Source: Biscogniauxia marginata (taxonomy: Eukaryota; Ascomycota; Sordariomycetes; Xylariales; Xylariaceae). Taken from it: DNA of 64,000 bases. Below are positions 1 to 13,128 of the stretch, piece by piece. The number at the start of each line of letters is the position of its first letter. Position 1 is the stretch's first letter. The notes below the pieces were generated by a model, which was given only the letters and a program-made list of their open reading frames with translations, had not been told where the DNA came from and searched no databases. The stretch spans positions 1-64,000 of the forward strand of contig MU404139.1 of assembly GCA_022695795.1 (NCBI GenBank), written 5' to 3'. Made by a program: the position numbers and the translations under genes.

Positions 1-183
1 ATTATTTATTTATTATTTATTTATTATTTATTTATTATTTATTTATTATTTATTTATTATTTATTTATTATTTATTTATTATTTATTTATTATTTATTTA
101 TTATTTATTTATTATTTATTTATTATTTATTTATTATTTATTTATTATTTATTTATTATTTATTTATTATTTATTTATTATTT
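1..183. repeat. 11-bp AT minisatellite
   Basis: About 16.5 head-to-tail copies of the unit ATTATTTATTT run from the first base of the window to about 183 with almost no variation. The array is cut by the window edge, so its full length is unknown. It is not the fungal telomere repeat (TTAGGG). It sits at the start of the AT-rich block and is far more regular than the DNA that follows, so it probably expanded after the block decayed. Confidence 0.95.
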
Positions 184-3100
184 TAATTTTAAAAAGCTTT
201 AACTTGGAAAATGTAATAAACTAAGTAATATAAATCACGCTTTAAAAAACTAAATACTTAATATAAAAAAAGTTTTTAGTTTTTAAAGTATAAAGTTAAA
301 TAAAACGATTTAAATAATAATTATTATTAATTAATTTCGATGCGGCGTAAATAATTTTTAATTATATATTGCATAATATTAAAATATAATATATATAACC
401 CTTAATAATTATTTCGTTACTTTTTTCGAAATTTAAGTAAAAATAATATACTTTAAAATAATGTAACTATTATAAAACGTTATCGTAAATATATTTATTC
501 TCTTTTATATTATTACTTTCTAGTTTTTAAGGATAATAACCGGATTTATCTTTAAAGCTTTTATATACTTAACAAGCGTCGTTAATATAAAAGCTTCAAT
601 GTAACGATATATATTCCTTTTTTAGTTATTTTACCACTTTTAACTTTAATTTAAGTTCTTTACTTAACAACCTATTAAGTTAACTAGCACTATTTAAGTT
701 TTAATAAACATTATAATTATTATTTATATAAAACTTTTAATATAAATTATTATATTTACTTCTTTCTTAATATGTTTCGCACTTATTATTATTATAATGA
801 CTTTAATATAATCCATTATAATTTAACTTAACTTCTAAGTCGTATTTTAACTTATAAATATTATACTTGTATAATAATTCGCTTTCGTTATATCTTTATT
901 TAGCTTATTTTAACGTGAAATACCTTAAATATAAATAACCGTGCTCCGGATAGTTTTAAAAATTAACTTAATAATATTTATAACTTTTATAAATTATAAT
1001 AAGTAAATAATAATACCTTGAGTAATATTTATAAGCTCTTTTTTTATATTTTTAATAAATATTATAACTTTTTTTATAAGGACTTTCTCGTTCTTTTTTA
1101 CTTTAATAATAATAATAATAAATACTTAATTTACTTCTTTATTATTTTTAAAATGAACCTTTACTTTAAAGGTTCTTTTTTCGAGTTAAGGAATCTCTCT
1201 TGTTTTTAGTTTTTATTTCTTAGGACTTTAATACTTATTTTTATAATGTCTTTTCTTTTTATAATTAAAACACTTAATAATTATTTTTTTTTATTTTTTT
1301 TTGTTTTTTTTTAAATAACGTTAATTTTAATAAGGTTTAATTTAGTTTTAATGTTTTTCCTTATTTTAGTATTACTTTTATAATTTCCTTTTTTTGTTAA
1401 TCGCCGTTTTTTTGTTATATCGTTTTTTTCTTTTTAAAGTACCGTTTAAAGTTTTTATTATTAATAGTAATTATCATTATAACGTAATTATTAAACTTTT
1501 TTAAGTTTCTTTTTTTATATAGGTTTATTTTATATAACTTATTTTTTATATAGTTCTTTAGTTTTTAATAAAATAAATAATATAGGTTTTTAATAAATAA
1601 TTACGATTAACTTACGAGTTTCTTAAACTTAACAGCGTAATTCGAGGCCTTTTTATTTTATTATAATTTATAAAGTCGAGCTTCGACTTATTACTTAAGT
1701 TGTTTTTTAAACTCTTTATAATTCTTAAAAACCTTTTTTATGTCTTTTTAGGCGTTTTATTTATTATTTAAGTGGTTTTTTAATATCAGTTAAAACCAGG
1801 TTAAAATACCGTAAAAACCTTTTATTTCTTAATAATAATTGTTTCGTAATAAAACTATAAATAAGTTCCGGCTTAAATTAAAAATCCTTTTAAATCACTT
1901 AACTTATTATACTTATTAAGTATAATTAATTTAAAACCTTTTATATTAAAAGCTATTATATTATTTTCGTTATTTAAGTTATTAAGATCGTTATCGTTTA
2001 AAGGTGGCTTTAGTTATTTATTTTCTTTTTAAGTGCTTTTTTCTCCTCTTTTTCTTCTTTTTTAAATGATTCTTCTTATTAAGCTTTAAAGGTATTTTAA
2101 GGCTCTTTTTTAATTATAACTATAATTAACTCTTATATTAGTTTTTTTAAACCTTTTTATTATATTATAAAAGAATTTAAAGCTTTCGTTTAATAGCTTA
2201 TTAATTATTTTTTTATTTGTTTTTTTTCTTGTTACTTTTTAGTTTTAAGAAGCATACTTATCTTAAGACGGTTTAATTAAAAGTCCCTTTTTTTAAACCA
2301 ATGTTAAGCACTAATTAAAGAGTTATTAAAATGTAACAAATCTCTTTATATATTCTTAGTTAACTAACTTCACAAGGTGAATACGTATTAAGTTTTCTTG
2401 TTTTAAAAGTAATAATAAATTAAAGTTAATTTAAGAAATTTATAATGTTTTATTCGTTAAAGAGATTTTAAGGTACTTTTATTATAATATTAAAAAGTAA
2501 TTATAGTTTTAAATTAATAGCTAAAAAATAAACGACTAAATATATAAAAAATCTTATCCTTTTATATACGTTTTTCCCGTTTAGTATATTAAATATCGAG
2601 AGAATTAAACTTAATTAAATAAATACCTTTAATTAAGTCACGTAATATTACATTACATTATAAAGAGGGGGCTATTAATTTATATATTCTTGGTTTGTGT
2701 TTAACTACCTTTATTAAAAACCCTTTCAACATAATTAGTTCGTAACACTATTAATAAGGACTAAAGATATACATATTTTGTTGTTTATATGTAATATATC
2801 TTTAAAAAATAAGATTTATAATTATTACGGTAAATGCGGAATTTAATCTTTTAAATATAAATTTAAATGCGTAGGTTTTACGAATATGCTTATAAAGCTT
2901 ATTCTTACTAGGAAATAACGTTTCGTATTTCTCATATATAAATGGATAAAGTTAAAGAGATATGATTATTTCGAAGTTATAAGCTTTTTTGCTAATATTT
3001 TAAGAATTTAAAGGTTTAAATCCTTTAAAAATCTAGTTATAAGTTATAATGTTATTTTAATTTTAAAATGATAAGTTATTAAAATTATTTATTTGGAATT

Positions 3101-5215
3101 TATTCGCGTTTTTAACGAATTTAAAATCGAAATTGTTTTTTAGGTTATTATAATATGTTTTTTATATTTAAAATAGTTATTAAAATGTTTAAAGTTATTA
3201 AAAAAGAGCGTTTAACTAAAGTGTGTTATAATAATTATTTTAATATAATTAACAATTTTAATTAAATCCTTGGTTTTGTGGAAATTATTATTTTTATTAG
3301 TAGTTATTATAATATCTTTAATAGTTTTAATAGTTATTATAAAATGGATTTTACGAGGTGTCGTATTTTTAATTTTAAAAGTTTTAACCTTTATTATGAT
3401 TTTATTTATAGTTATAAGTATTTTAATTATATTAATTTTAAAATTGTGGTTAATTAACTTATTAACTTTAATATTAAAGGTATATTACTTAATAAGAATT
3501 TAAAAAGTATTATTTATTATAATAAGCAGCGATAAGCAGTTATTATTATTATTACTATTTTTATTATTAATATAAAAATAAAAATTAAGCTTTTTTAAAA
3601 AGAACGCTTTTATATCTATTTATTTAAACAAGAAATTTATTAAAAGTGGTTTTATTTATAAGTTTATTAAGTTATTTTTATATTTTAAGGTTTAAAAATT
3701 TAAAGGTATATATTAATTAATTATAAAGTTTAAAATTATAATATTTAACATATAAATAATTTTTTATAAAAATGATTAAAACTTTTTTTGTTAGAAATTA
3801 AAAATAATAAATTAATATTTCTTAAAACTATTAAGGGCTTTATTATAAATTTTTTAAAGCAAAGCTTAAAAGTTTTATAAATAAATATTATTATTTTAAA
3901 TATAAAAGTAATTTTTAAGGTTTATTAATTTTATAATATATTATATTAACATTATAATTTAAAAATATATAATTTAAATAAATTTAACTTTATTTTTATT
4001 ATAAATTTTAATTAAATATATAAAACGGTTTATAAATATAAAAATATTTATATATATAATATATTTTTTAAGTATTAATATCAATATTATTTAAATCCTT
4101 AGTTATTAAGTTAAAATATTTAACTTTTTTAATTTAAAAATCTTATTTTTATTATTATTATTATTTAAGCTTAGTAAATTTCAAGTTAATTATTAAGTTT
4201 ATAAATAGTTTTAATAATTAATTTATTAATATTTGTTTTTTATTTATTAAATATTATAATAATATGATTTATTATATTTTAAGTTATAAGTAATATAAAA
4301 TTTGTTTTTAGTTTAGATTTTGATTTTACGCTTAACGTTATTATGTTTTTAAAAATTTGCGGGTTAGGAATTAGTTTTAAAAGAGTTAAATTCTGGAGAT
4401 TATATTTAAAATTATTGTAATTTATGATTTTTAAATTAGTGTTTTTAAATTATTATTAGCTTTAAAGTGTGAGGAGTTTAAAAATCTAGAAAGTTTTAAA
4501 AATTATAAGGGTTTAACTTTTAAATAGCAATGGGGAATAAATAATAATAAGTTTATATATATTAATTTTTATGATATTTGTTTTTAAATTAAAAATCTTA
4601 AAGGTTTAATAAAAGGTACCTTTTTTAAATGTAACGTTTTTAAACTTTATTTAAAATCTTGTTTATTCTTTATAAGTATAATAAATCTTTATAAGCCCTT
4701 TATAATTATAAATTTTATAATTAAAATTTTCTTTGTCTTTATAATCGAGTTTTATTTTATTTTATATTTTTTATTAAGCTTTAAAAAAGGTGTAAAATCT
4801 TTTTTTCGATTTAACTTATTTAATAAAGTAAAATATATTATTTTAAGTTTTTTTAAAAATTAATATAAAAAGCGAGAAGTAAATTTATAAGTTAAAAAAA
4901 GGTTATATTTAAATAACTTATTTTTACGAATTATTATATTTAATAAGCGAGAATGTTAATTGTAAAATTTATATTTATATTTAACTTAAAACTTATATTA
5001 ATATAGCGAAAAAGTAATAATATAACGAAAAGGTTAAAGTTAATATTTAACTATAAAGAAACGCGTTAAAATATGTGTTAAAGATTTCGAATAATTAAGA
5101 AATAAGTTAAAAAGCTTAAAAAACCTTTAAATTAAAAAATAAGTCACAAGGGCTTTTAAACGTGAAGATTTTCGTTAAAGAGATGCTATTAATCTGTTAA
5201 GGAATGTTATTGTAT
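1..5215. other. AT-rich, RIP-like block without genes
   Basis: The sequence is overwhelmingly A and T, rich in TA dinucleotides, with only isolated G or C bases. The short open frames in it are K/N/I/Y/F/L-rich products of composition. From about 480 to 2200 the plus strand carries clearly more T than A; after about 2500 A and T are more balanced. In Pezizomycotina such blocks usually are transposons mutated by RIP (C-to-T on both strands, mostly at CpA). No recognisable transposon domain survives. An AT-rich centromere core is an alternative I cannot exclude from 5 kb. Normal composition resumes abruptly near 5.2 kb. Confidence 0.85.
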
Positions 5216-8200
5216 TTTGATGGAGAACTAAGTTTTAGGTGTTAACAGTGGAGAATAGCTTATCTATATGTGTGTGGGGCTGTAAGCCCTGTCATGTAAC
5301 ACTCCTTTTCTGTCTCTCCTGATTATGTACCTCTGAAACGGTCCCCACCCGAACCCCCCTGCGGAGTAGATCTCAGATGCGGAGTAGCTAGACAAAATCG
5401 GGGAAGCAAAGAAAACGATCAATTCGTGTCCACGAGGGACCTTCTTTTTAGAACGAGGTTGCCATGATTGTTCACGAGGGTCTTAATCGGAGATTTCTAT
5501 CTATATGACGTTTGCCACCTTTTCCCTCCGTGTTTTATGCTTCCCAGATGCTGAAGAGCGACTTACAAGCAGATAGAACCACACTTAGGGGTATGACGTC
5601 TGTCTCGTACAAATCTCGAGTGGCTCTTCACACGGCCACACCAAGTTTGCGTAAAGACAGCACCTAAGGTATACACAATACACAGTACTGTATTGCATGG
5701 CAAGAAAAAAGAACAAGACTCTATGGTGATCTGACTCCAGCTTAGCTCATACTCATTTTTGATCCACTCGGCCATTCCCACCTTGGACGAATTCTCGTTT
5801 CCGCTGTGTAAGGTTCCTTTTTTCTGTAACACGATCCGATCCGGAACGCAGTGAGCAGCCGCGCGATCCTCGAGAAATCATGTAATGCTTATGCGGGCGG
5901 GTCCAGCTGGTCCCTCCCAAAACTCTGATTCCTGAGGGACCGGCATGCCGGGACTCTAGGTATATCTATATAGCAATTGGACTCGGACGTTTTCCTCTGA
6001 CACCAACACATGTTGCGGCGGACCCCCGGAGATGAAAACTCCTCCCCGCCGAAAGTATCCCCGTTGTTTGACCTACAGTCGGCTTTGCAAACTTACACAA
6101 GAATGTCCTTAAATCACCAATTACCTCAAAATATCGCCCGCTTATTGAGACGTACATATTGGCCTCTACTTGAGGTTTGCCATAACAATCAGAGAGATTC
6201 GGGAAGGTCTTCACGCAGTTAGTTGAAAGAAGTTACCCAGATGGAAATATAGAAAACTCCCTTTCTCGAATATATTCCATCTCAATCCAATCCGTTCTAA
6301 GATGCTTACGAAAAATGGATAGGGAACTGTCTTTTCTAGCCTTAAAAACTCGTTGAGAGGCATCAAAACTAATTGTTGGGAGCAAGATGATAATAATGGG
6401 TAGGCATGGAGTGAGAATAGGGAAGAATGTAGTGCGGGAAGGTTGGCACGTGAAGCCCGCCGAGAAGATGAAAATAGACCGAGACATTCCCAAGATCTTC
6501 ACAGTAAGCTCCTTGACGAGATTTTTTTTTTCCCACATACCTATGTTCCCCATAGAAGCTTCGTGTTTAACTACGAGAGAAGTCTATCTCGGCATAGCAA
6601 AAGCTGGGGAAAACGAAATAAGAAATTATAAAAACGTACCTAGTCAAGAGTTAATTGATGATATGTTGAGAGAGGACGGGAATCTAATAATATTGTGAAT
6701 GGTTTGGCACCGAAGAATGTGACTTTGTCTAGCTCATACCTCGACAGAGAATACATTGAGAGAATTCAAGACGCTCGTCAGAATTAATATCTGATAAGGA
6801 TATATCTTATACTAACATTGTCACTGTGAGAACATTGGGATGAGGTAACGAGATAGTTGTTGCGCGAAGAACTAGCACTCAAGGCACCTCCGAAACGGTG
6901 CCTTTACATACAATAAGCCTCTTTTTGTCTAGTCGCTGTTGTATCTGCAATTCTCTGCACTGCTTCAAGCCTTTCCTGGGGACTCCTGCTGGAGGCTTCC
7001 GACAGACCCTTTATTAATCCTCTTCTTCTAACCTAGCAACCTCTTCACTCCTGAATCCATATATAATACGACTTGTAGTATGACTAAAGAGTTTTATGTC
7101 CTGGCTAGCATAACTTGCCAATGATGATCTAGAGGGAATATAGGGGGATGAACGCCTCCTCTTTACGTATATTACCCAACCTTGCAGTATTTCTGTTATG
7201 TGCGCAAATAGAAATCGAATTCCCAAGTAAGAGACCTATAGAAATCGTAATGATTATGCACCTCAGTTTTATCTTGGCCCAGGAGGCACTCTCGAACGCT
7301 GCCTGGGAAGATTTTGCCAAGGGCTACCTCCTAGGTCACCTACAGTATTAGATAATCCTCCAAATGTGATATATAGACCCGAGAGAGACCCTGCGTACTC
7401 CGATGATAAGTCCTTCTAGAACACGACGAAGGATAAAAAGTTTCAAACATTGCACCTTCAGCGTGTAACGAAGAATGCAGGTCGCTAAAGCGATCCAATA
7501 AACCACTTGATACAATTACTATGTACTCGAAAAACCACAAGGTTAGTCTACAGGCTTGCTCGTTCGGGATGAACGGATATTATGCCTCCTGCTTCCTGCT
7601 TCTATGTGAGATTGTGCGATGCGATGAGCTGAGTCAACTGACGCACCCCTTTTCCCTCTTGCTTGCCATTTTTAATTGTCATGGCCGTTGGAGTATCGAC
7701 ATCGGAATCGGAGCGCATGATCGGGGTTTGGCATCATATTCCCAGGGTGATGAAGGCCGAGATGAGGTCGCAACATCGCGTTGTCGTTCGTCTCACCTAG
7801 ATCGTTTCCATTGCCAGTATCCGGGATTTAACATTCATATTATAGATGGTCGGTGGCTTTATAGGAGGTGCACTTTAAGTCAGTACGGCTCTCTTGCCCA
7901 ATAGCTTACTGATACGTGCATCTGTCTTGCCGTTTGTCGGACCTCCGTGTTCACTGCAAACTCTACCTTCGCTGTCGACGTCTGGAACGCCCCACGCGAC
8001 AGGCCCGGCGTGGGGTAAGGGTGGGAAATCTGTGGGGGTCGACGATCGCTTCACACGGGATCGGGGAGAGGAGAGGGGCTGGAGGGGGCTGACATCCGCG
8101 CAGTTTGTCTCCCTTTTGTTGGTTTGTGAGTAATCACTCCGGCCCATCCACGTATACTAGGCAAGATTTAAGCTTACATACTACATACAACGGGCTTTCA

Positions 8201-11200
8201 TATGTAAGCTTACATAGGACCCTTAATCTCCGGTTCCGTAGTAAGTCGAGCTAAACTTGTGTAAGAAAGACCCTTCTCCTCCCTTGTCGTCGATCAACCT
8301 ACTGAACTAGGATAAGACATCGATAAGGCAAGACCCTGAATATGTACGTAGGGTTGGCTTCCTCAGATCTACTTGAAAAGAGAAAAATACCTGGGGCGAT
8401 GCAATAAGTGATCAATACTGCGCCCCTGGCATACTAAGAGAGGCGATACGGGTTTGCCTGTTTTGACTGGTTATGACTTTGAGGCAAAGTGGCGGCTTAT
8501 AAATCCGTATCGCGTATCAATAGGCCGAAGGTATAGTCCAATCGAGTGTACAACCTCTACAACCGAAGGCTATCGTCGCGAGCCTCAATATGTTCATTGT
8601 ACCAATCACGGCTTGGTGATGGCACACGGTTGTGATGGATTACTGCCTAGACATAAGATAGGCCGTTGAGTTAAGACCGACTAGTGGATCGGTCTCAGCT
8701 GACATAGCAAGTTCCAAATAACCTACTATAGCTAATAGTCTCGGCTGGCTCACGATGCACAGTTGGTTGAAAGCTATCCAATGTCGATTATCTGATCGCC
8801 ACGCCCAACCCCATGTTTCACCAGCACCCCGCGCTGTCCGATCCCGAGACGCACATGGAAATCATCTGAAACCCTCTTTCACCTCTAGTGAACTCACTGT
8901 GTCTTCCTGTGTACAGGTGATGCGTGGTGCGGCCTCGCAAAGTGGATTATAACGCACAATGTCCAACAATGAAAGCGTCATTTTCGGTAGAAGTGGAAAC
9001 ATGAAAGAAACGACCTTAATAGGAATCGAACCTAAACTTGCTGATACTCTGGCTATGATACATACCATTCCTTTAATCCTCGGCTACTCCTCAACTCCGT
9101 CTTGCGCGTGTCTCATTTAGTCAACGAGGGGCGGACGGACGGACGGGCGGTAGTAATTCGGTACGTAGTTCGGTTGGTCGGGATGCTCCATTTCGTAAAT
9201 TAGGTATTGGCCACCCAATAGCTTTCCGCTCGGTAATTCTGCGGTAATATTATGGTAGGGCACGGCTCCTTTACGTACTAGGCAGCGTGCGCGAGTCGCG
9301 AAGAGGCGTTGGAGACCTGCTCGGCTGGTCCAATCCGGAACTTTTTCGCTCTTCTGGCGCCATATTCCGAGAGCGTTTGCGCACCAGACCTGCGAACCAG
9401 CCTTTCAACACGAGTCTAAGCGAGTCAGGAAAGGATCTACTATCGGGCCGTGACCGTTGGGAGACAGATCATTCTAGTTCTTTACTAGTGACCATCCAGG
9501 CCTCGGAAGAATTCGCCGGGAGATGCTATGCGGCCTACCTAGACTTCGGAATATCTGATGGGTGCAAGTCGAAACAGACCTAGACACAGGGTGTTGGTGT
9601 AGGGTTGGTCGCTCGGAATCAGGTGGGTGATAGGGGGGTTAATCCAGATCTTTCCCCAGGCTGTCAGGAGAAGCACGCCAGCCCAGATGGGCAGAAATGG
9701 GTACCAGCAGCTGCAGGCTCGTCTGCAATAGAAGGCGGTCAACCCACCAAGGGATTTCTTCTAGAATGTATTTGCTGTAACGGATCGCCCGCACAGCTGT
9801 AACGTGATGGGTGTTCGGTGCTCATAGAGATCCGACACACTCTCGCCTTATCTTCCGTACCCGCTGGCGCCAGAAATACACACTACGTGTTGTGTCCTGA
9901 TGCCTATCAGACGTACCGTGCCTTACCTGCCTGCCTATCGAGGTTCACCACCCACGTTGCTGCTTATGTCAAGTGCCACATCGCGACCCACGTTCGTCAC
10001 AAGATCCGAGAGTGAAGAACCAACGGATAATGATGATGGCGCAATAACGGGAGGTTAGTCAAGGTGACGCGAGCGCGAAGAGTGAAATTGAGATCTCTCT
10101 TGCTGCGACACGATTCCCGAAGTTATTACGTCGTCCGGGGAAATGCGTAAGCAATTAATTGAACAAAAAGGCCGTCTGCGAAACATTGGATGAATGGGAA
10201 ACACAGGATTTTGCCCATCTGCCAATATAAACTGACAGGCGACCGTACACGGCATACACAGACACCGAACACGTAGAGGCGGTGTCGAAATATTGTGTTG
10301 CATCTGAGTCAGGATTTCATAGGTACAGAACTAACAAAAGCCGGGCTGCTGCACGGGATTTGGAACCTGGGAATTTCTCTGTGGCGGGCGAAACACTCCC
10401 AGTGTTCCAGTGGCCGCCGTATCCGACCTATACGAGTCGTGAGTGTGGTGCAGGCGGTCTGGGGAGCGATGCATATTGGTCGAAAAATAGCTGAAATGCG
10501 GTCAAGGTCGGACCCAACGACAGCACCCAACTTAAGAATGATTCATATGAATAGTTGCAATTTTTCGGCGCCGACAGGGCCATTCCTTACGCTGCATGGC
10601 GGCAGGGCTGATGGGTGGTGGTGGTGTGGCCTGGTGGTGTACTTCCTAATAAGTTGGGATGGCTGCTGACCCCCCTTTTTCCAGTTTGTAACTTGGTAAC
10701 GTGAAGGAATCGCCAGGCCGAGATGGCAAAAAATAGTAATTTCCGCCCAACAAGGCAATGCACGGTTGGTCATCACTAATGGAAATAAATCCTGGGATCC
10801 TGGAATCCTCATGGGAATTGGGAATGTGCCATCCACCTATACGACAAGTATCTATAGCTACTCCTACTACTACTGCGAATGTATAGATAACACGGCTCTG
10901 TGAAAAGGGGATGAAACAACAGGAAGAGATTATAGGAAAAGAAAATAGGGGAGGCGAAGTAAAAGCAACAAACAAACCATATCAAGTATTAACTCGAAAT
11001 TTCGTATTATATTGCCATTTTTGCGGAAGCGGGCAAGAAGCGGAAAGGAAAAAGGAAATTACCTATTTGGGAAAGAAGAGGGAAGAATTGACCGAAATCA
11101 ATTTCGACCGAAACCCTCGCACATGTAAAATTCTCTTTACCGACGATGTCCGAGCGAGAGCCGGGGAAAAATGGACCGCATATGAAATCCAGCAGCTCTA

Positions 11201-12645
11201 GTTACGGGACTGGTGGACACGGTGACGATGGTAACAACACAACCCCAGTGAAGTAGAGAAAAAAAGGAAGAGAAATGTACGCCCCCCCCCTGAATTTCCA
11301 CAACTAGCACCCAACAAGCCCCGAACAAATTAATGGGGATGCCCTGCGCCGTGCCGTCGCAAGAGAAAGGGAAAAGGACAAGGAAAAGGAAAAGGAAAAT
11401 GAAAAGGGTACTAGAACTTTTTTAATAGCGGCACAATCCCATTTACATAACAGGCAGAATATAGTAGTAGTACATATAAATTTAATTGTGTCTTGATACG
11501 AAACAAGATATCTAGCTTATATTAGTACATGCGGTAGCAGTAGGAATAGTAGCTGAATAAGTAAATTTAGCTTAGATACCCGAAGAGGTGGCGTTGGTAG
11601 TGGTGGTGGTGGTGTACGGTAGTATACGAGTATAGGTAGCTTACTACGTATAAGCCCTCTGGAAACGTGGGCCGGGGGCTTATCGGCTATGGCTAGGGCT
11701 AATCATTCTTACTGACAGCTTACCATTTACCAGAGCTAAGGTACCTGGACCCTGATCGTCCGTCCCGCCATGGGATATCTCGGGGCGCACGGCCGCGGGA
11801 CGGAGTAGGTATGTATGTACATAGACTCTCTGACTCTGTTCTATTATGGTTTTGTTGGGTTATCTATGAGTTGTGTTTATATGTATGCGTGTGGAGAAGG
11901 GAGAACAACATACTTGCCAACGCTGTCACGCAGGTTACAAGTGAACATGAACCGGAAAACCGAAAACCAGAAACATACTAACAACAAGTGACAGCTCTCT
12001 GTAAGTGTCTAACCGCTCTTTTGTGGCTGGGCTGGTGATTGGCTGGGTGTGCCCGGGGAATGGGGACCGCGAGACGGGTGGACGGGATATGGGTACGTAT
12101 CGACGAGGGGGGTGGTCCCAAGCTGACTCTTGCATTCCACTCATGTCAAGGCGGTCTGGGCTGACTTGCCGTACACAGCTACCCCCCCCCCATTACGACC
12201 CAAACCTGACAAGCGGTCAACGTGGATTTCGGGCGTGGGGGAAAAGTACCTGGAGTTGTTGCTGGCTGTTGCCTCCGTGTCGCCGCGATGATTCATGTTC
12301 CACACCCTCTCTCCCTCTCACCTGGCCGATATATATCTCGTCATGGCCTCGCTCTCCCGCCTACCCTCCCCATGACTCCATTTTCTTTCCCCAGGGTAGA
12401 TCATTCACACTAATGACCTGTGACTATGGTCTTTCATCACAAGCTTGACTCGTAGCAAGCCATCCGAACTATAATATCTACTTATCTACCGACCTCGCTA
12501 TCGCAACGCGCTACTACTCGACTTACACACGACTTACACGCAACCTATCTCAAACCCCTATTACGCGACCTCGACTCACCACGCCACAACACAACCAGAA
12601 TTATCTACAACCACACGAGCAAAGCGAAGAAACGAGTTTTTCAAA
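5216..12645. other. Gene-poor region of normal composition
   Basis: Seven kilobases with ordinary GC content but no open frame that looks like a fungal protein. The longest frames (127 aa at 7521-7904, 147 aa at 12005-12448, 124 aa at 10295-10669) lack recognisable domains, have arbitrary amino-acid make-up and often overlap antisense frames of similar length. Homopolymer and simple tracts occur, for example a C9 tract near 11281 and a purine-rich GGAAAA-type run near 11365-11405. About 12440-12645 is C/A-rich with stop-poor CACA/CTAC tracts and is probably the promoter and 5' leader of the gene at 12646. Confidence 0.6.
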
Positions 12646-13128
12646 ATGTACAGCCCGTACGGTTCATACAGCTCTATGAGCTCCGTCACCCAGCCCCTCG
12701 ATATCGGCAGCGGCAGCTACCTCTCCCGCAACTCAAGCTACCACGCCAACTGCGCGTTCCCATCGTGGCCGCAGCGATCGTCCCTGACCGACCACGAGGA
12801 GGAGCGCGCGACTTCATACCTTTCCGACGACGATCTATTCCCATGCGACCCGCTCGACGACGATGTGCACAGCATCTCGAGCGCGGGCAGCACGGCCCCG
12901 ACCTCGCCCACCATGATCAACGCGGACGAGCTGCTTGAGATGCAGCAGCAGAAGATGGCGATGCAGCGCGAGGCCCTCAAGTTCCTGCTCAACGAGAGGG
13001 ACCGTCGCAAGCAGCAGCAGCATATGCAGCAGCAGTCCAAGCGCCAGCGACGCAGCAGCGGTGGCTCTCGGAAGGGCTCCAAGTCCAAGCACCCCGAGAT
13101 GACCCCCATCACCGAGGCCGGCGAGTGA
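12646..13128 (+). CDS. Conserved-looking small fungal protein, unknown function
   Basis: Intronless 160-residue frame with strong codon bias (C or G in most third positions), unlike its surroundings. The N-terminal 50 residues are Ser/Tyr-rich and look disordered. An acidic patch follows (YLSDDDLFPCDPLDDD, about 58-73), then a Ser/Thr/Pro stretch. At about 103-137 there is a predicted amphipathic helix rich in Gln, Met, Glu and Arg (ELLEMQQQKMAMQREALKFL), which could form a coiled coil. The tail from about 128 is basic (KRQRR, RKGSKSK) and resembles a nuclear localisation signal. The start is supported by the adenine-rich context TCAAAATG. I know small Sordariomycete proteins with this general layout (disordered, acidic, helical, basic), but none with a function I can assign. 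Gene identity is likely; function is unknown. Confidence 0.8.
   Translation: MYSPYGSYSSMSSVTQPLDIGSGSYLSRNSSYHANCAFPSWPQRSSLTDHEEERATSYLSDDDLFPCDPLDDDVHSISSAGSTAPTSPTMINADELLEMQQQKMAMQREALKFLLNERDRRKQQQHMQQQSKRQRRSSGGSRKGSKSKHPEMTPITEAGE

Noticed and set aside
3270..3503. 77-aa hydrophobic frame in the AT-rich block
   Set aside because: Composition alone produces Ile/Leu/Val-rich frames; no GC-bearing codons or motif.
5216..5320. LTR-like ends (TGTTAACA ... TGTAACA) at the AT-rich boundary
   Set aside because: Only short terminal words; no second LTR or target-site duplication seen.
9015..9060. T-loop-like GGAATCGAACC sequence, possible tRNA
   Set aside because: I could not pair an acceptor stem or find D and anticodon arms; isolated T-arm-like words occur by chance.
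12738..13112. 124-aa and 85-aa antisense frames
   Set aside because: Shadows of the 160-aa gene; Cys/Ser/Leu-rich without motif.
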